Below are positions 40,103 through 49,134 of a DNA stretch of 64,000 nt, piece by piece. The notes under the pieces are model-generated. The model was not told the origin of the DNA. It made no database searches and saw only the letters and a program-made list of their open reading frames with translations. The translations under genes and the position numbers were made by a program. Source of the stretch: Parvibaculum sp. (GTDB taxonomy: Bacteria; Pseudomonadota; Alphaproteobacteria; Parvibaculales; Parvibaculaceae); contig NZ_JAUYUS010000065.1 of the NCBI RefSeq assembly GCF_030694575.1, positions 1 to 64,000 on the forward strand, in the 5' to 3' direction. Every line of letters begins with the position of its first letter. Within the stretch, counting starts at the first letter, position 1.

Positions 40103-41395
40103 ATGGTGTCCCTGGGACTCGGCGCCATACTCGGCGCGATCATATTGCTGCTGCTTTTCTCCGCGTTCTTTTCCGGTTCGGAAACGGCGCTGACCGCGGC
40201 ATCGCGCGCGCGCATGCACCGCCTTGCGGAAGAGGGAGACAAGCGCGCCCGCCTCGTGCTGCGGCTGACGGAAGACAGGGAACGCCTGATCGGCGCCGTT
40301 CTGCTCGGCAACAACCTCGTCAACATCATGGCGTCGGCCCTTGCGACGAGCCTCTTCCTCGCGCTCTTCGGCGACGCGGGCGTGGTCTATGCGACGCTGG
40401 TCATGACGGCGGTGGTGCTGGTTTTCTCCGAGGTCGCGCCGAAGACGTTCGCCATCACGAACACCGATCGCGTTGCGCTCGCCGTCGCTCCGATGTTGCG
40501 CGTGGTGACCGTTTTCTTCGGTCCGGTGACGGCCGCGGTTCAGTTCATCGTCCGCCATTCGTTCCGCCTCTTCGGTCTCAATGTCGACGACACGCAACAG
40601 GTTCTCTCCGCGCATGAGGAACTGCGCGGCGCGATCAACCTTCATCATCATGAAGGCAGCGTGGTGAAGATCGACAGGGACATGCTGGGCGGCATTCTCG
40701 ATCTGCGCGACCTGGAAGTGAGCGACATCATGGTTCATCGCAAGAACATCGCGATGATCGACGCCGCGCAACCCAACAGCGCGATCATCTCCCAGGCCCT
40801 TGCCAGCCCGCATACGCGCATACCGCTCTGGCGCGACGAGCAGGAAAACATCATCGGCGTGCTTCATGCGCGAGACCTTTTGCGCGCCATTGCGGATGCC
40901 GGCTGGAAACCCGACGCGGTCGACATTCCGGAACTTGCATTCAAACCGTGGTTCGTGCCCGACACCACGACGCTGCAGGACCAGCTCAACGCCTTCCTCA
41001 AGCAGAAGTCCCACTTCGCACTCGTCGTCGACGAATATGGTGTGTTGATGGGCCTGATCACGCTGGAGGACATTCTCGAGGAGATCGTCGGCGACATTTC
41101 CGACGAACACGACATCGAAGTCGCCGGCCTGCGCGTGCAGCCGGACGGCTCGATCGTCGTGAGCGGTTCCGTGCCGATCCGCGACCTCAACCGCGCACTC
41201 GAATGGTCGCTGCCCGACGACGAGGCGACGACGATCGCGGGTCTCGTCATTCACGAGGCGCGCACCATTCCCGATGTTGGGCAAGCCTTTACTTTCCATG
41301 GCTTCCGTTTCGAGATCCTGCGCCGTCAGCGCAACCAGATCGCCCAGTTGCGGATCGCACCCGCCCGCAACCTGAAGACGGGGGCGGCGGACTGA
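40103..41395 (+). CDS. HlyC/CorC family transporter (DUF21-CBS)
   Basis: 430 residues from ATG 40103. DUF21 membrane domain (about 1-190; GSETALTAASRARMHRLAEEG is the family signature), paired CBS domains (about 205-330) and a CorC_HlyC domain (about 345-420). Related to CNNM/CorC magnesium efflux proteins. In this chromosomal position behind aroKB it is found in many alphaproteobacteria. Convergent with bolA, 19 nt apart. Confidence 0.93.
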   Translation: MVSLGLGAILGAIILLLLFSAFFSGSETALTAASRARMHRLAEEGDKRARLVLRLTEDRERLIGAVLLGNNLVNIMASALATSLFLALFGDAGVVYATLVMTAVVLVFSEVAPKTFAITNTDRVALAVAPMLRVVTVFFGPVTAAVQFIVRHSFRLFGLNVDDTQQVLSAHEELRGAINLHHHEGSVVKIDRDMLGGILDLRDLEVSDIMVHRKNIAMIDAAQPNSAIISQALASPHTRIPLWRDEQENIIGVLHARDLLRAIADAGWKPDAVDIPELAFKPWFVPDTTTLQDQLNAFLKQKSHFALVVDEYGVLMGLITLEDILEEIVGDISDEHDIEVAGLRVQPDGSIVVSGSVPIRDLNRALEWSLPDDEATTIAGLVIHEARTIPDVGQAFTFHGFRFEILRRQRNQIAQLRIAPARNLKTGAAD

Positions 41396-41414
41396 CCCGG
41401 CCGGCGGCGTCCGG

Positions 41415-41702
41415 TCAACGCTCCGCGACGGCGGCGGCTTCCTCCGGCGTCATGGTTTTCATCGAAAGCGCGTGGACGGGGTTGCCCATCTCGTCCTTGA
41501 GCGCGCCCGTAACCAGCCGCTGGCGCTCGACCCGCGACTTGCCCGCGAAGCCCGCGGCGACGACAGTGACCCGGAAATGGGTTTCGACGCCCGGCCGGTG
41601 GCCCGCATGCCCCTTGTGGAGATGCGACTCGTCCACAATCTCCAGCCGCTCCGGCATGAGCGCGGCCTCCAGCTTGCGACGTATGGTCTCCGCGACCGAC
41701 AT
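41415..41702 (-). CDS. BolA family protein
   Basis: 95 residues from ATG 41702, which has GGAGCG upstream (a longer in-frame start at 41744 is possible). Motif DESHLHKGHAGHRPGVETHFRV is the BolA fold with the conserved His residues that help hold Fe-S clusters with monothiol glutaredoxins. Divergent from the J-domain gene, in the usual bolA / dnaJ-like / cobST neighbourhood. Confidence 0.92.
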   Translation of the reverse strand: MSVAETIRRKLEAALMPERLEIVDESHLHKGHAGHRPGVETHFRVTVVAAGFAGKSRVERQRLVTGALKDEMGNPVHALSMKTMTPEEAAAVAER

Positions 41703-41785
41703 GAAACGCTCCACTACGCTAATCGTTAACTCCGCGCGCGCCATGCTTCCTTGTTTTGCAGGCGCCGCCAACCCATAATTTGACC

Positions 41786-42472
41786 GTGAAGCTGACCTCG
41801 AAATATTTCGATTCGATACGGATCGCCCCGCGCAAGCAGCGTGGCGTGGAACAGCCGCCGCATGTCCGCCGCATGCAGCGCGAGGAAGCGCCGAAAACCT
41901 GCGAATGGGCGGGCTGCCGGGAAACCGGCCTGTTTCGCGCGCCAAGGGAACGGGCGCCGTCGGCAAGCGCCCTCGAAGCGGGCACGGCCGACGCCCAGTA
42001 TGTCTGGTTCTGCGAGAACCATATCCGCGAGTTCAACCGGAACTACGATTTCTTCAAGGGCATGAGCGACGCCGACGTGGCGAGCTTCCAGCGCGACGCC
42101 CTGACCGGCCACCGGCCGACCTGGAATCTGGGGGTCAATGCCGCCAATGCGGCCTTCGGCACCCCCTTCGCCTCGCGCCTGCGCCGGGAACAGCCTTTTC
42201 GCGACCCGTTTGGCTTTTTTGACGAACCGCCCGGTTCGGGCGCGCGGGAACAGGCGGAAACGCGACGGAAGCCGCGTGCGCTGGAGCAACAGGCGCTCGA
42301 TACGCTGGACCTTCCCGCATCCGCGTCCTTGAATGAGATCAAGGCACGGTATAAGGAACTGGTAAAAAGGCACCACCCGGACGCGAATGGCGGGGACAGG
42401 TCTGCCGAGGAGCGTCTGCGCAAGGTCATCCAGGCCTACGATTACCTCCGAAAAAGCGGCTTCTGCTCCTAG
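41786..42472 (+). CDS. J-domain protein with N-terminal Cys/His motif
   Basis: 228 residues if the GTG at 41786 is used (MKLTSKYFDSIRI); TTG codons at 41756 and 41780 are alternatives. N-terminal half has CX4C (Cys39, Cys44) and CX2H (Cys76, His79), a possible zinc site; C-terminal 60 residues are a J-domain with HPD at 197-199, so it should stimulate DnaK ATPase. No membrane segment. Divergent from bolA and 140 nt upstream of cobS. The client protein is unknown; CobST is the neighbour to test. Confidence 0.85.
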   Translation: MKLTSKYFDSIRIAPRKQRGVEQPPHVRRMQREEAPKTCEWAGCRETGLFRAPRERAPSASALEAGTADAQYVWFCENHIREFNRNYDFFKGMSDADVASFQRDALTGHRPTWNLGVNAANAAFGTPFASRLRREQPFRDPFGFFDEPPGSGAREQAETRRKPRALEQQALDTLDLPASASLNEIKARYKELVKRHHPDANGGDRSAEERLRKVIQAYDYLRKSGFCS

Positions 42473-42501
42473 GCGGCAGCCCGCACAGGCAGGCTAGAGA
42501 G

Positions 42502-42578
42502 ACCGTCTGTCCGGACGGTACGCGGCCCGGAAGGCCGCGCGCCCCGTCCATTTTGAATAGCCGGCCATAAAACGCCGG
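42502..42578 (+). promoter_or_regulatory. Three successive hairpins in the cobS leader
   Basis: ACCGTC/GACGGT (42502-42519), a 7-bp CGCGGCC/GGCCGCG hairpin (42521-42539) and CCGGC/GCCGG (42561-42578) occupy most of the 140-bp gap before cobS. They could be the J-domain gene's terminator plus leader structure. I found no consensus B12-box, so I do not call a cobalamin riboswitch. Low confidence as a regulator. Confidence 0.3.
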
Positions 42579-42612
42579 TCCTGAACATCTAAAGTACGGA
42601 AGTAGGCCAAGG

Positions 42613-43611
42613 ATGAGCTTCGAAGCGAGAAACGGCATGTCGGAGAATCTCCCGGACAAGAAAGTGTCCGTCCGCGAGACGTTCAAGATCGACCTTGATA
42701 TGGAAGTACCGGCGTTTTCCGAGCCGAACGAGTATGTGCCGGATTTCGATCCGGACTACCTCTTCGACAAGGACACGACGCTCGCGCTGCTGGCCGGCTT
42801 CGCCTTCAACCGCCGCGTGATCGTTCAGGGCTATCACGGCACCGGCAAGTCGACCCATATCGAACAGGTCGCCGCGCGCCTCAACTGGCCCTGCATCCGC
42901 ATCAACCTCGACAGCCATATCAGCCGCATCGACCTCGTCGGCAAGGACGCGATCGTGCTGAAGGAAGGCAAGCAGGTCACCGAATTCCGCGAAGGCATCC
43001 TGCCCTGGGCGCTGCAGCACCCCGTCGCGCTCGTCTTCGACGAATACGACGCCGGCCGCCCGGACGTGATGTTCGTGATCCAGCGCGTGCTCGAAGCCTC
43101 GGGCAAGCTGACGCTGCTCGACCAGAACCGCGTCATCCGCCCGCACCCCGCCTTCCGCCTGTTCGCGACGGCAAACACCGTCGGCCTCGGCGACACGTCG
43201 GGCCTCTATCACGGCACGCAGCAGATCAACCAGGGCCAGATGGACCGCTGGAACATCGTGACGACGCTGAACTACCTGCCGCACGCCGAAGAAGTGAACA
43301 TCATGCTCTCCAAGCTGAAGAGCTATAACGAGACGGAAGAGGGCCGCAAGCAGATCGCCGCCATGGTCCGCGTCGCCGACCTCACCCGCTCCGCCTTCAT
43401 CAACGGCGACATCTCGACCGTCATGAGCCCGCGCACCGTGCTCACCTGGGCCGAGAACACGAAGATTTTCGGCGGCGATGTCGGTTTCGCGTTCCGCGTT
43501 ACCTTCCTCAACAAGTGCGATGAACTGGAACGCCCGACGGTTGCGGAGTTCTACCAGCGCTGCTTCGGTCAGGACCTCCCGGACTCGGCAGCAAACATCA
43601 AGGTCGCCTGA
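42613..43611 (+). CDS. cobS: Cobaltochelatase subunit CobS
   Basis: AAA+ ATPase subunit of the aerobic cobaltochelatase CobNST, which inserts cobalt into hydrogenobyrinic diamide for vitamin B12. 332 residues with a Walker [10 protein letters not shown] (about 76-84), DEYDAG Walker B and sensor-like [10 protein letters not shown] region. Starts ATGAGCTTCGAAGC. Directly upstream of cobT; cobN is not in the window. Confidence 0.97.
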   Translation: MSFEARNGMSENLPDKKVSVRETFKIDLDMEVPAFSEPNEYVPDFDPDYLFDKDTTLALLAGFAFNRRVIVQGYHGTGKSTHIEQVAARLNWPCIRINLDSHISRIDLVGKDAIVLKEGKQVTEFREGILPWALQHPVALVFDEYDAGRPDVMFVIQRVLEASGKLTLLDQNRVIRPHPAFRLFATANTVGLGDTSGLYHGTQQINQGQMDRWNIVTTLNYLPHAEEVNIMLSKLKSYNETEEGRKQIAAMVRVADLTRSAFINGDISTVMSPRTVLTWAENTKIFGGDVGFAFRVTFLNKCDELERPTVAEFYQRCFGQDLPDSAANIKVA

Positions 43612-43647
43612 TAAGGCAGCTTGCGGCCGCGAGCGATTGATTACGCC

Positions 43648-45567
43648 ATGAAGTCGAAGGAAAGCCCCGTCGAACCGTTCAAGCGCGCGCTGACGATGAC
43701 GATGCGCACGATTTCGGAACAGCCGGAGCTCAATGTCAGCTTTGGAACGGAAGCGCCGGGCCTGCGGGGCCTGCGCGCGCGGCTGCCCTTGCCGAGCCGC
43801 ACGCTGCCGGCGGAAGAGGTCGCGCAGGTGCGCGGCGTTTCGGACGCCTATGCGCTCCGCCTCGCCCATCACGACGAGAAGCTGAACGCGAACTACCAGC
43901 CGGAAGGCGGCAACGCGCTTGCCGTGTTCGATGCCGTCGAGCAGGCGCGCTGCGAGGCGATCGGCGCGAACCAGATGGCGGGCGTATCGCAGAACCTGAC
44001 CGCCGCCCTCGAACAGCGCTGCACCGCGCGCGGCTATGACCGCATCACCTCGCGCGAGGAAGCGCCGCTTTCCGAGGCGGTCGCACTGATGGTGCGCGAG
44101 AAGCTGACGGGCGAAGCCCCTCCCCTTTCGGCGCAGAAGCTGGTCGAGCAATGGCGCCCCTGGATCGAGGAAAAGGCTGGCCCCGACCTCGACCGCCTTC
44201 AGGACCTGATCGAAGACCAGGCGGCATTCGCGCGCGCGACACGCGACATCCTCGTCGATCTCGACATGGGCGACGAACTGGGCGAAGCGCCCGACCAGTC
44301 CTCGGAGGATTCCGAGGAGCAGGAAGGCGACAGCGACGACAGCTCCGACCAGAGCCAGTCGGGCGAAGCCGAACAGCCGGAAGGCGCCTCCGCCGAGCAG
44401 GTCGAATATTCGGAAGGCGAAGGCGAGGAAGGCGACGAGCAGACCGTCGAGGTCGACGCCGACGACATGCCGATGGACGGCGAGACGGACGAGACGAGCG
44501 AAGGCAACCAGCCCTGGCGGCCGAACCAGCAGGGCGACGACCGCAACCGGCAGTCCTACAAGATATTCACGCCGCAATTCGACGAAGTGATCGTGGCGGA
44601 AGACCTTTGCGACATCGAGGAGCTGTCCCGGCTGCGTCAATATCTCGACCAGCAGCTCCAGCAGATGCAGGGCGTCGTCTCCCGGCTCGCGAACCGGCTG
44701 CAGCGCCGTCTTCTCGCGCAGCAGAACCGCACATGGGAATTCGATCTCGAGGAAGGCATTCTTGACGCCGGACGCCTGACCCGCGCCGTCGTCGACCCGA
44801 TGCAGCCGCTCGCCTTCAAGGTCGAGCACGACACGAATTTCCGCGACACCGTGGTGACGCTGCTGCTCGACAATTCAGGCTCGATGCGCGGACGCCCGAT
44901 CACCGTTGCCGCCATGTGCGCCGACATCCTGGCGCGGACGCTCGAACGCTGCGGCGTGAAGGTGGAAATTCTCGGCTTCACGACCCGCGCCTGGAAAGGC
45001 GGGCAGTCGCGGGAACGCTGGCTGGCGGAAGGAAAGCCCGCGCAGCCGGGCCGCCTGAACGATCTCAGGCACATCATCTACAAGGCGGCGGACAGCCCGT
45101 GGCGTCGCGCCCGACGCAATCTCGGCCTGATGATGCGCGAAGGCCTGCTGAAAGAGAATATCGACGGCGAGGCGCTCATCTGGGCGCATAACCGGCTGCT
45201 CGCGCGGCCGGAGCAACGCCGCATCCTGATGGTAATTTCCGATGGCGCGCCGGTGGACGATTCCACGCTCTCGGTGAACGCGGGCAACTATCTGGAAAAG
45301 CACCTCAGAAGCGTCATCGAACAGATCGAGACGCGCTCGCCGGTGGAACTGATCGCCATCGGCATCGGCCACGATGTCACACGCTATTACCGGCGCGCGG
45401 TGACGATCGTCGATGCCGAACAACTCGGCGGTGCGATGACGGAAAAGCTCGCCGAACTCTTCGACGACGAGGCGACGTTGCGCAGAGGCCAGTTGAAGGC
45501 ACGCGGGCAACAGGCACCGAAGAAGCAGAGCTCCGCTACCGTGCGCGCCGCACGTTCGGTCCGCTGA
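43648..45567 (+). CDS. cobT: Cobaltochelatase subunit CobT
   Basis: 639 residues from ATG 43648 (the TTG at 43621 gives only unconserved residues). N-terminal CobT region, a very acidic linker (about 210-285, Glu/Asp/Ser/Gln-rich) and a C-terminal von Willebrand A domain with MIDAS motif DNSGS: Asp408, Ser410, Ser412. Partners with CobS to form the AAA+/vWA engine that drives CobN. Ends 9 nt before the convergent regulator gene. Confidence 0.97.
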   Translation: MKSKESPVEPFKRALTMTMRTISEQPELNVSFGTEAPGLRGLRARLPLPSRTLPAEEVAQVRGVSDAYALRLAHHDEKLNANYQPEGGNALAVFDAVEQARCEAIGANQMAGVSQNLTAALEQRCTARGYDRITSREEAPLSEAVALMVREKLTGEAPPLSAQKLVEQWRPWIEEKAGPDLDRLQDLIEDQAAFARATRDILVDLDMGDELGEAPDQSSEDSEEQEGDSDDSSDQSQSGEAEQPEGASAEQVEYSEGEGEEGDEQTVEVDADDMPMDGETDETSEGNQPWRPNQQGDDRNRQSYKIFTPQFDEVIVAEDLCDIEELSRLRQYLDQQLQQMQGVVSRLANRLQRRLLAQQNRTWEFDLEEGILDAGRLTRAVVDPMQPLAFKVEHDTNFRDTVVTLLLDNSGSMRGRPITVAAMCADILARTLERCGVKVEILGFTTRAWKGGQSRERWLAEGKPAQPGRLNDLRHIIYKAADSPWRRARRNLGLMMREGLLKENIDGEALIWAHNRLLARPEQRRILMVISDGAPVDDSTLSVNAGNYLEKHLRSVIEQIETRSPVELIAIGIGHDVTRYYRRAVTIVDAEQLGGAMTEKLAELFDDEATLRRGQLKARGQQAPKKQSSATVRAARSVR

Positions 45568-45576
45568 TCTCCGCTC

Positions 45577-46200
45577 CTAAATCTTCGGCCTGATCCGGTA
45601 GCTGCAGCGGCGCCCGCCGTCGATCAGATAATCCGCGCGTTCCACGACGGCATCGGGACCGAGGACCATTCGGAAAATCGAAAGCTCCGAGCGGCAGAAG
45701 CCCTGGCACGCGGTTGCGGCGGCACAGATCGGGCAATGATCCTCGATCAGCAGGAAATCGCCGCCATCGCGCTCGACCCTCGCCATGTAGCCTTCGCTCG
45801 CGCGCAGCTCCGCCAGCGCCTGCACCCTGTCGGCAAGGGTGCCTTTGCCTTCCATCGCCTTTTCATAGCCGAGACGCATGTCGCGCTCCCGCTCGGCGAT
45901 GAGGCGATCGAGCCCCTCCTCGCCAAACACACGGCGGATATCCCCGATCATCTTCACGGTGAGATCGGCATGTGCGTCAGGAAACTGCGCATGTCCCTTG
46001 CGGCTGAGCTGCCAGAATTTTCGCGGACGGCCCACGCCTTCGATCCGGTCGTAGCTTTCGACCAGTCCGGCGGCGAAGAGCGTGTCGAGATGGCGCCGCG
46101 CACCCACCGACGTCATCGCGAGCGCATCGCCGAGCATGTCGGCGGTTTGCGCACTGTGTCTTTTGAGCAGATGGAGGATGCGGTCGGCTGCAGGATTCAT
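45577..46200 (-). CDS. Winged-helix transcriptional regulator with C-terminal cysteine cluster
   Basis: 207 residues. Helix-turn-helix at ~5-65 (ILHLLKRHSAQTADMLGDALAMT, HLDTLFAAGLVE), then a helical linker and a C-terminal metal-binding-like cluster: Cys156, Cys159, Cys165, Cys169 (CPIC-x5-CQGFC) and Cys199. The layout resembles SufR-like or COG2345 regulators that hold an Fe-S cluster. Divergent from an MFS gene across an A/T-rich 149-bp gap, which is its probable target. Confidence 0.87.
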   Translation of the reverse strand: MNPAADRILHLLKRHSAQTADMLGDALAMTSVGARRHLDTLFAAGLVESYDRIEGVGRPRKFWQLSRKGHAQFPDAHADLTVKMIGDIRRVFGEEGLDRLIAERERDMRLGYEKAMEGKGTLADRVQALAELRASEGYMARVERDGGDFLLIEDHCPICAAATACQGFCRSELSIFRMVLGPDAVVERADYLIDGGRRCSYRIRPKI

Positions 46201-46349
46201 GGAACAATAATGCCACGGGTCGCTAATTTTTCAACGTTTTAATTTTTAAAAATACCAATGAGAATCAATGGATTACAAGAATATCGAAAAATATCTTCTT
46301 TTTATAAACAAAAAAGTTTATTTATTTTCGGTGCTTACAGGATCATGCC
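46201..46349. promoter_or_regulatory. A+T-rich divergent promoter region with palindromes
   Basis: 149-bp gap between the cysteine-cluster regulator and the MFS gene. Positions ~46235-46330 are strikingly A/T-rich for this genome. It contains ATAAAC-6nt-GTTTAT (46304-46321, perfect) and an imperfect repeat CCAATG-5nt-CAATGG around 46255-46271. These are candidate operators for the divergent regulator. No clean -35/-10 pair could be singled out among several A/T boxes. Confidence 0.55.
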
Positions 46350-47522
46350 ATGCCCGCCTCCCTGCCCATCCAGCCCCGTCACAAACGCAGCCTCGCGGCG
46401 GCCATCGTCTCCATGGGCATGGTCAACCTGTCGATGGGCATCGCCTTTCCGCTGACGGCACTCATCCTGGCACGGCAGGGCGTCGAACCCGGCATGATCG
46501 GCCTTTCCACCGCCGCACAGGCAGCACCCGTCTTTCTGATCTCGCCTTTCGCACCGCGCATCATGCGCCATTTCGGTCCCGCCAATGTGATGATCGCCGG
46601 CCTGTTGCTGGCCGGCGTCTCGTTCGCCTTGATGGGCCTCTACGCCAATCTTCTCGCCTGGTTTCCTCTCCGCTTCCTGCTGGGCTCCGCCGGAACGCTT
46701 CTCTGGGCGACCAGCGAGGCATGGATCAATTCGCTCGCCAGTGAAGAGCGCCGCGGCCGCATCATCGGCCTATACGGCGCGGCGGCGGCGGCGGGCTTTG
46801 CGCTCGGCCCGACGACGCTCGTGTTTGTCGGCACAGGTGTGGAGCCATTCTTTCTCGGCGCGGCGCTCATGATCGGAGCGGCGGCGATCGTGGCGACAGC
46901 CGACCGGAGCCGCAACCATTTCGAAGCGGGTGAAAGCTCCTCCGCCATGTGGCGGCTCGTGCTGATCGCGCCCGCGGCGCTGCTGGTCAATTTCTTCTTC
47001 GCAGCCGCGGAGGAATCGCTGGTGACGTTTTTCCCTCTCTATGCCATTCGCTCCGGCATAACGGAGAGCATGAGCCTTGCCCTGCTCACCGTCGCCTCGC
47101 TCGGCGCCATCGTGATGCAACCGCTCATCGGTGTGGTCGCCGACAAGGTCGACCGCCTCACTCTCCTGATATGCCTCGTGGTCGCGACGCTGGCCGGCTA
47201 TCTCGCGCTCCCGTTCGCGCTGCCGGTATTCATCGCGACCGGCGTCGTTCTTTTTCTGGTGGTCGGCCTCGCCAACGGCATTTTCACACTGGGCATGGTG
47301 CTCGTCGGCGAACGGTTTCGCGGTTCGGAACTGGCAGGCGCGAGCGCCTTCACGACGGCAATGTGGGGCACGGGCGCATTGGTCGGCGCACCCCTTTCGG
47401 GTGCGGCGATGCAGCTTTGGGACCCGCACGGTCTCATCGCCGCCGTACTTTTGATTTTCCTCGCCTATCTGCCCTTTCCGGTCATCGCCCGCATGCGTGC
47501 ACGAAAATATGCCGTGGACTGA
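46350..47522 (+). CDS. MFS efflux-type transporter
   Basis: 390 residues, 12 hydrophobic helices, MFS_1 type (SMGIAFPLTALILARQGVEPGMIGLSTAAQAAP). Small multidrug/YfkF-like group. Divergent from the cysteine-cluster regulator and 58 nt upstream of the MATE exporter gene, suggesting an efflux unit controlled from the A/T-rich promoter. Substrate unknown. ATG at 46350; another ATG 5 nt upstream is out of frame. Confidence 0.9.
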   Translation: MPASLPIQPRHKRSLAAAIVSMGMVNLSMGIAFPLTALILARQGVEPGMIGLSTAAQAAPVFLISPFAPRIMRHFGPANVMIAGLLLAGVSFALMGLYANLLAWFPLRFLLGSAGTLLWATSEAWINSLASEERRGRIIGLYGAAAAAGFALGPTTLVFVGTGVEPFFLGAALMIGAAAIVATADRSRNHFEAGESSSAMWRLVLIAPAALLVNFFFAAAEESLVTFFPLYAIRSGITESMSLALLTVASLGAIVMQPLIGVVADKVDRLTLLICLVVATLAGYLALPFALPVFIATGVVLFLVVGLANGIFTLGMVLVGERFRGSELAGASAFTTAMWGTGALVGAPLSGAAMQLWDPHGLIAAVLLIFLAYLPFPVIARMRARKYAVD

Positions 47523-47580
47523 AAATACTCCTTGAGCTTCCCGGTAAGAGTAATAATCTGCGCGGCTTTTCTTTTGCCAA

Positions 47581-48987
47581 ATGAAGCTGCCGCACATGCA
47601 TGCCGGGCTCGCCACATTCAGAACCGACAGACATCTCTGGACCGCCGAGATAAAGGCGACGCTTGCGCTTGCGTGGCCGCTCATCGCAACCAATCTCGCG
47701 CAAGTCGCGATCAATGCGACCGATGTCGTCATGATGGGATGGCTGGGCCCCAACGCGCTTGCGGCGGGCGCGCTCGGCTCCAACATGTATTTCGCGCTGA
47801 TGATTTTCGGGATCGGCATCATGACGGCGGCCGCACCCATGATCGCTTCCGAACTCGGCCGGCGGAGCCATTCGGTGCGCGACGTCCGCCGCACGGTCCG
47901 GCAAGCCTTCTGGGCGGCGGCGACGATCAGCGTGCCGTTCTGGATCGTGCTTTCGCAGACGGAAAACATCCTCGTCGCACTTGGCCAGGAGCCCGCGCTC
48001 GCCCTGCAGGCGGCGTCCTATACAGGCGCGATGCAGTGGGCCTTGCTGCCGACTTTTCTTTTCGTCGTGTTGCGCATTTTCATCGCCACGCTCGACCGTC
48101 CCCGCTGGGCGCTTGTCATCGGCGGTCTCGCGATTCCCTTCAACGCCTTCGCCAACTGGTGCCTGATGTTCGGCAATCTCGGCATGCCGGCGCTCGGTCT
48201 TGTCGGCGCCGGCATCGGCAGCGTCATCACCAGCCTCTTCATGCTGGGCACGTTGAGTGTCGTCATTCTGTCCGACAGGCAGTTCCGCCGCTATCACCTG
48301 TTCGGCCGCTTCTGGCGCGCGGACTGGCCCCGCTATGGCGAATTGTGGCGGCTCGGCCTGCCGATCGGCATGACGCTCGCCTTCGAGGTTCTCGTCTTCA
48401 ACGCAGCCGTGCTGCTGATGGGGCTGTTCGGCGCCACCGCGCTTGCGGCGCATACGATCGCGCTCCAGATCGCCGCCATCTCGTTCATGGTGCCGTTGGG
48501 CTTCTCGCAAGCGGTGACCGTGCGCGTCGGCCGGGCCTTCGGCGCGGGCGACCGCGACGCCATGACCCGCGCGGGCTGGACGCCCTTCGTGATGGGCGTG
48601 ACGTTCATGGCCTGCATGGCGTTGCTGATGATCCTCTTCCCCCATGCGCTGATCGGCGTCTTCCTCGACCGCACCGATCCGGCAAACGCCGAAGTGATAC
48701 GGCTTGCGGTTTCCTTCCTCGCCATAGCCGCGCTTTTTCAGGTGTTCGACGGCGCGCAGTCCATCGCGGCGGGAATGCTGCGCGGCCTCCACGACACGAA
48801 AGTTCCGATGATATATGCGGCCGTCGGCTATTGGCTGATCGGCCTCAGCCTCGGTGTCATTCTGGCGTTTCCCTTCGGCATGCAGGGGGTGGGTGTCTGG
48901 ATCGGTCTCGCGACCGGCCTCGCCACTGTATCCGTGCTGATGCTCTATCGCTGGCTCCGCCGCGACAGGCTGCCGGCCGCCTTCTGA
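47581..48987 (+). CDS. MATE family efflux transporter
   Basis: 468 residues with about 12 membrane segments and two MatE halves (ATNLAQVAINATDVVMMGWLG and AFEVLVFNAAVLLMGLFGATALAAHTIALQI). NorM-like proton or sodium antiporters export cationic drugs. A second ATG five codons in is possible. Follows the MFS gene on the same strand, so the two exporters may share the upstream promoter. Confidence 0.93.
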   Translation: MKLPHMHAGLATFRTDRHLWTAEIKATLALAWPLIATNLAQVAINATDVVMMGWLGPNALAAGALGSNMYFALMIFGIGIMTAAAPMIASELGRRSHSVRDVRRTVRQAFWAAATISVPFWIVLSQTENILVALGQEPALALQAASYTGAMQWALLPTFLFVVLRIFIATLDRPRWALVIGGLAIPFNAFANWCLMFGNLGMPALGLVGAGIGSVITSLFMLGTLSVVILSDRQFRRYHLFGRFWRADWPRYGELWRLGLPIGMTLAFEVLVFNAAVLLMGLFGATALAAHTIALQIAAISFMVPLGFSQAVTVRVGRAFGAGDRDAMTRAGWTPFVMGVTFMACMALLMILFPHALIGVFLDRTDPANAEVIRLAVSFLAIAALFQVFDGAQSIAAGMLRGLHDTKVPMIYAAVGYWLIGLSLGVILAFPFGMQGVGVWIGLATGLATVSVLMLYRWLRRDRLPAAF

Positions 48988-49134
48988 AACACCGCCTTCC
49001 TGCAAAATTCGAGAGGAGATTTCCTCCTTCTCTTGTGCCGCCAACACACCCCGATATGATGCCCGCACCGGACAGACCTCCGCCGCGTCACGAGCGGAGG
49101 CGCGAAATGTGCGGGAACAGAGGGGTAAGCCGAA

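Noticed and set aside
42473-42612. Cobalamin riboswitch before cobS
   Set aside because: Hairpins are present but no B12-box consensus could be found by eye.
42589-44829. 746-codon open frame opposite cobS and cobT
   Set aside because: Crosses two real genes on the other strand and shows no family motif.
45375-45381. Perfect TGTCACA inside cobT as a second ECF41 promoter
   Set aside because: The nearest CGTC is about 26 nt away instead of ~16 and it lies within coding sequence.
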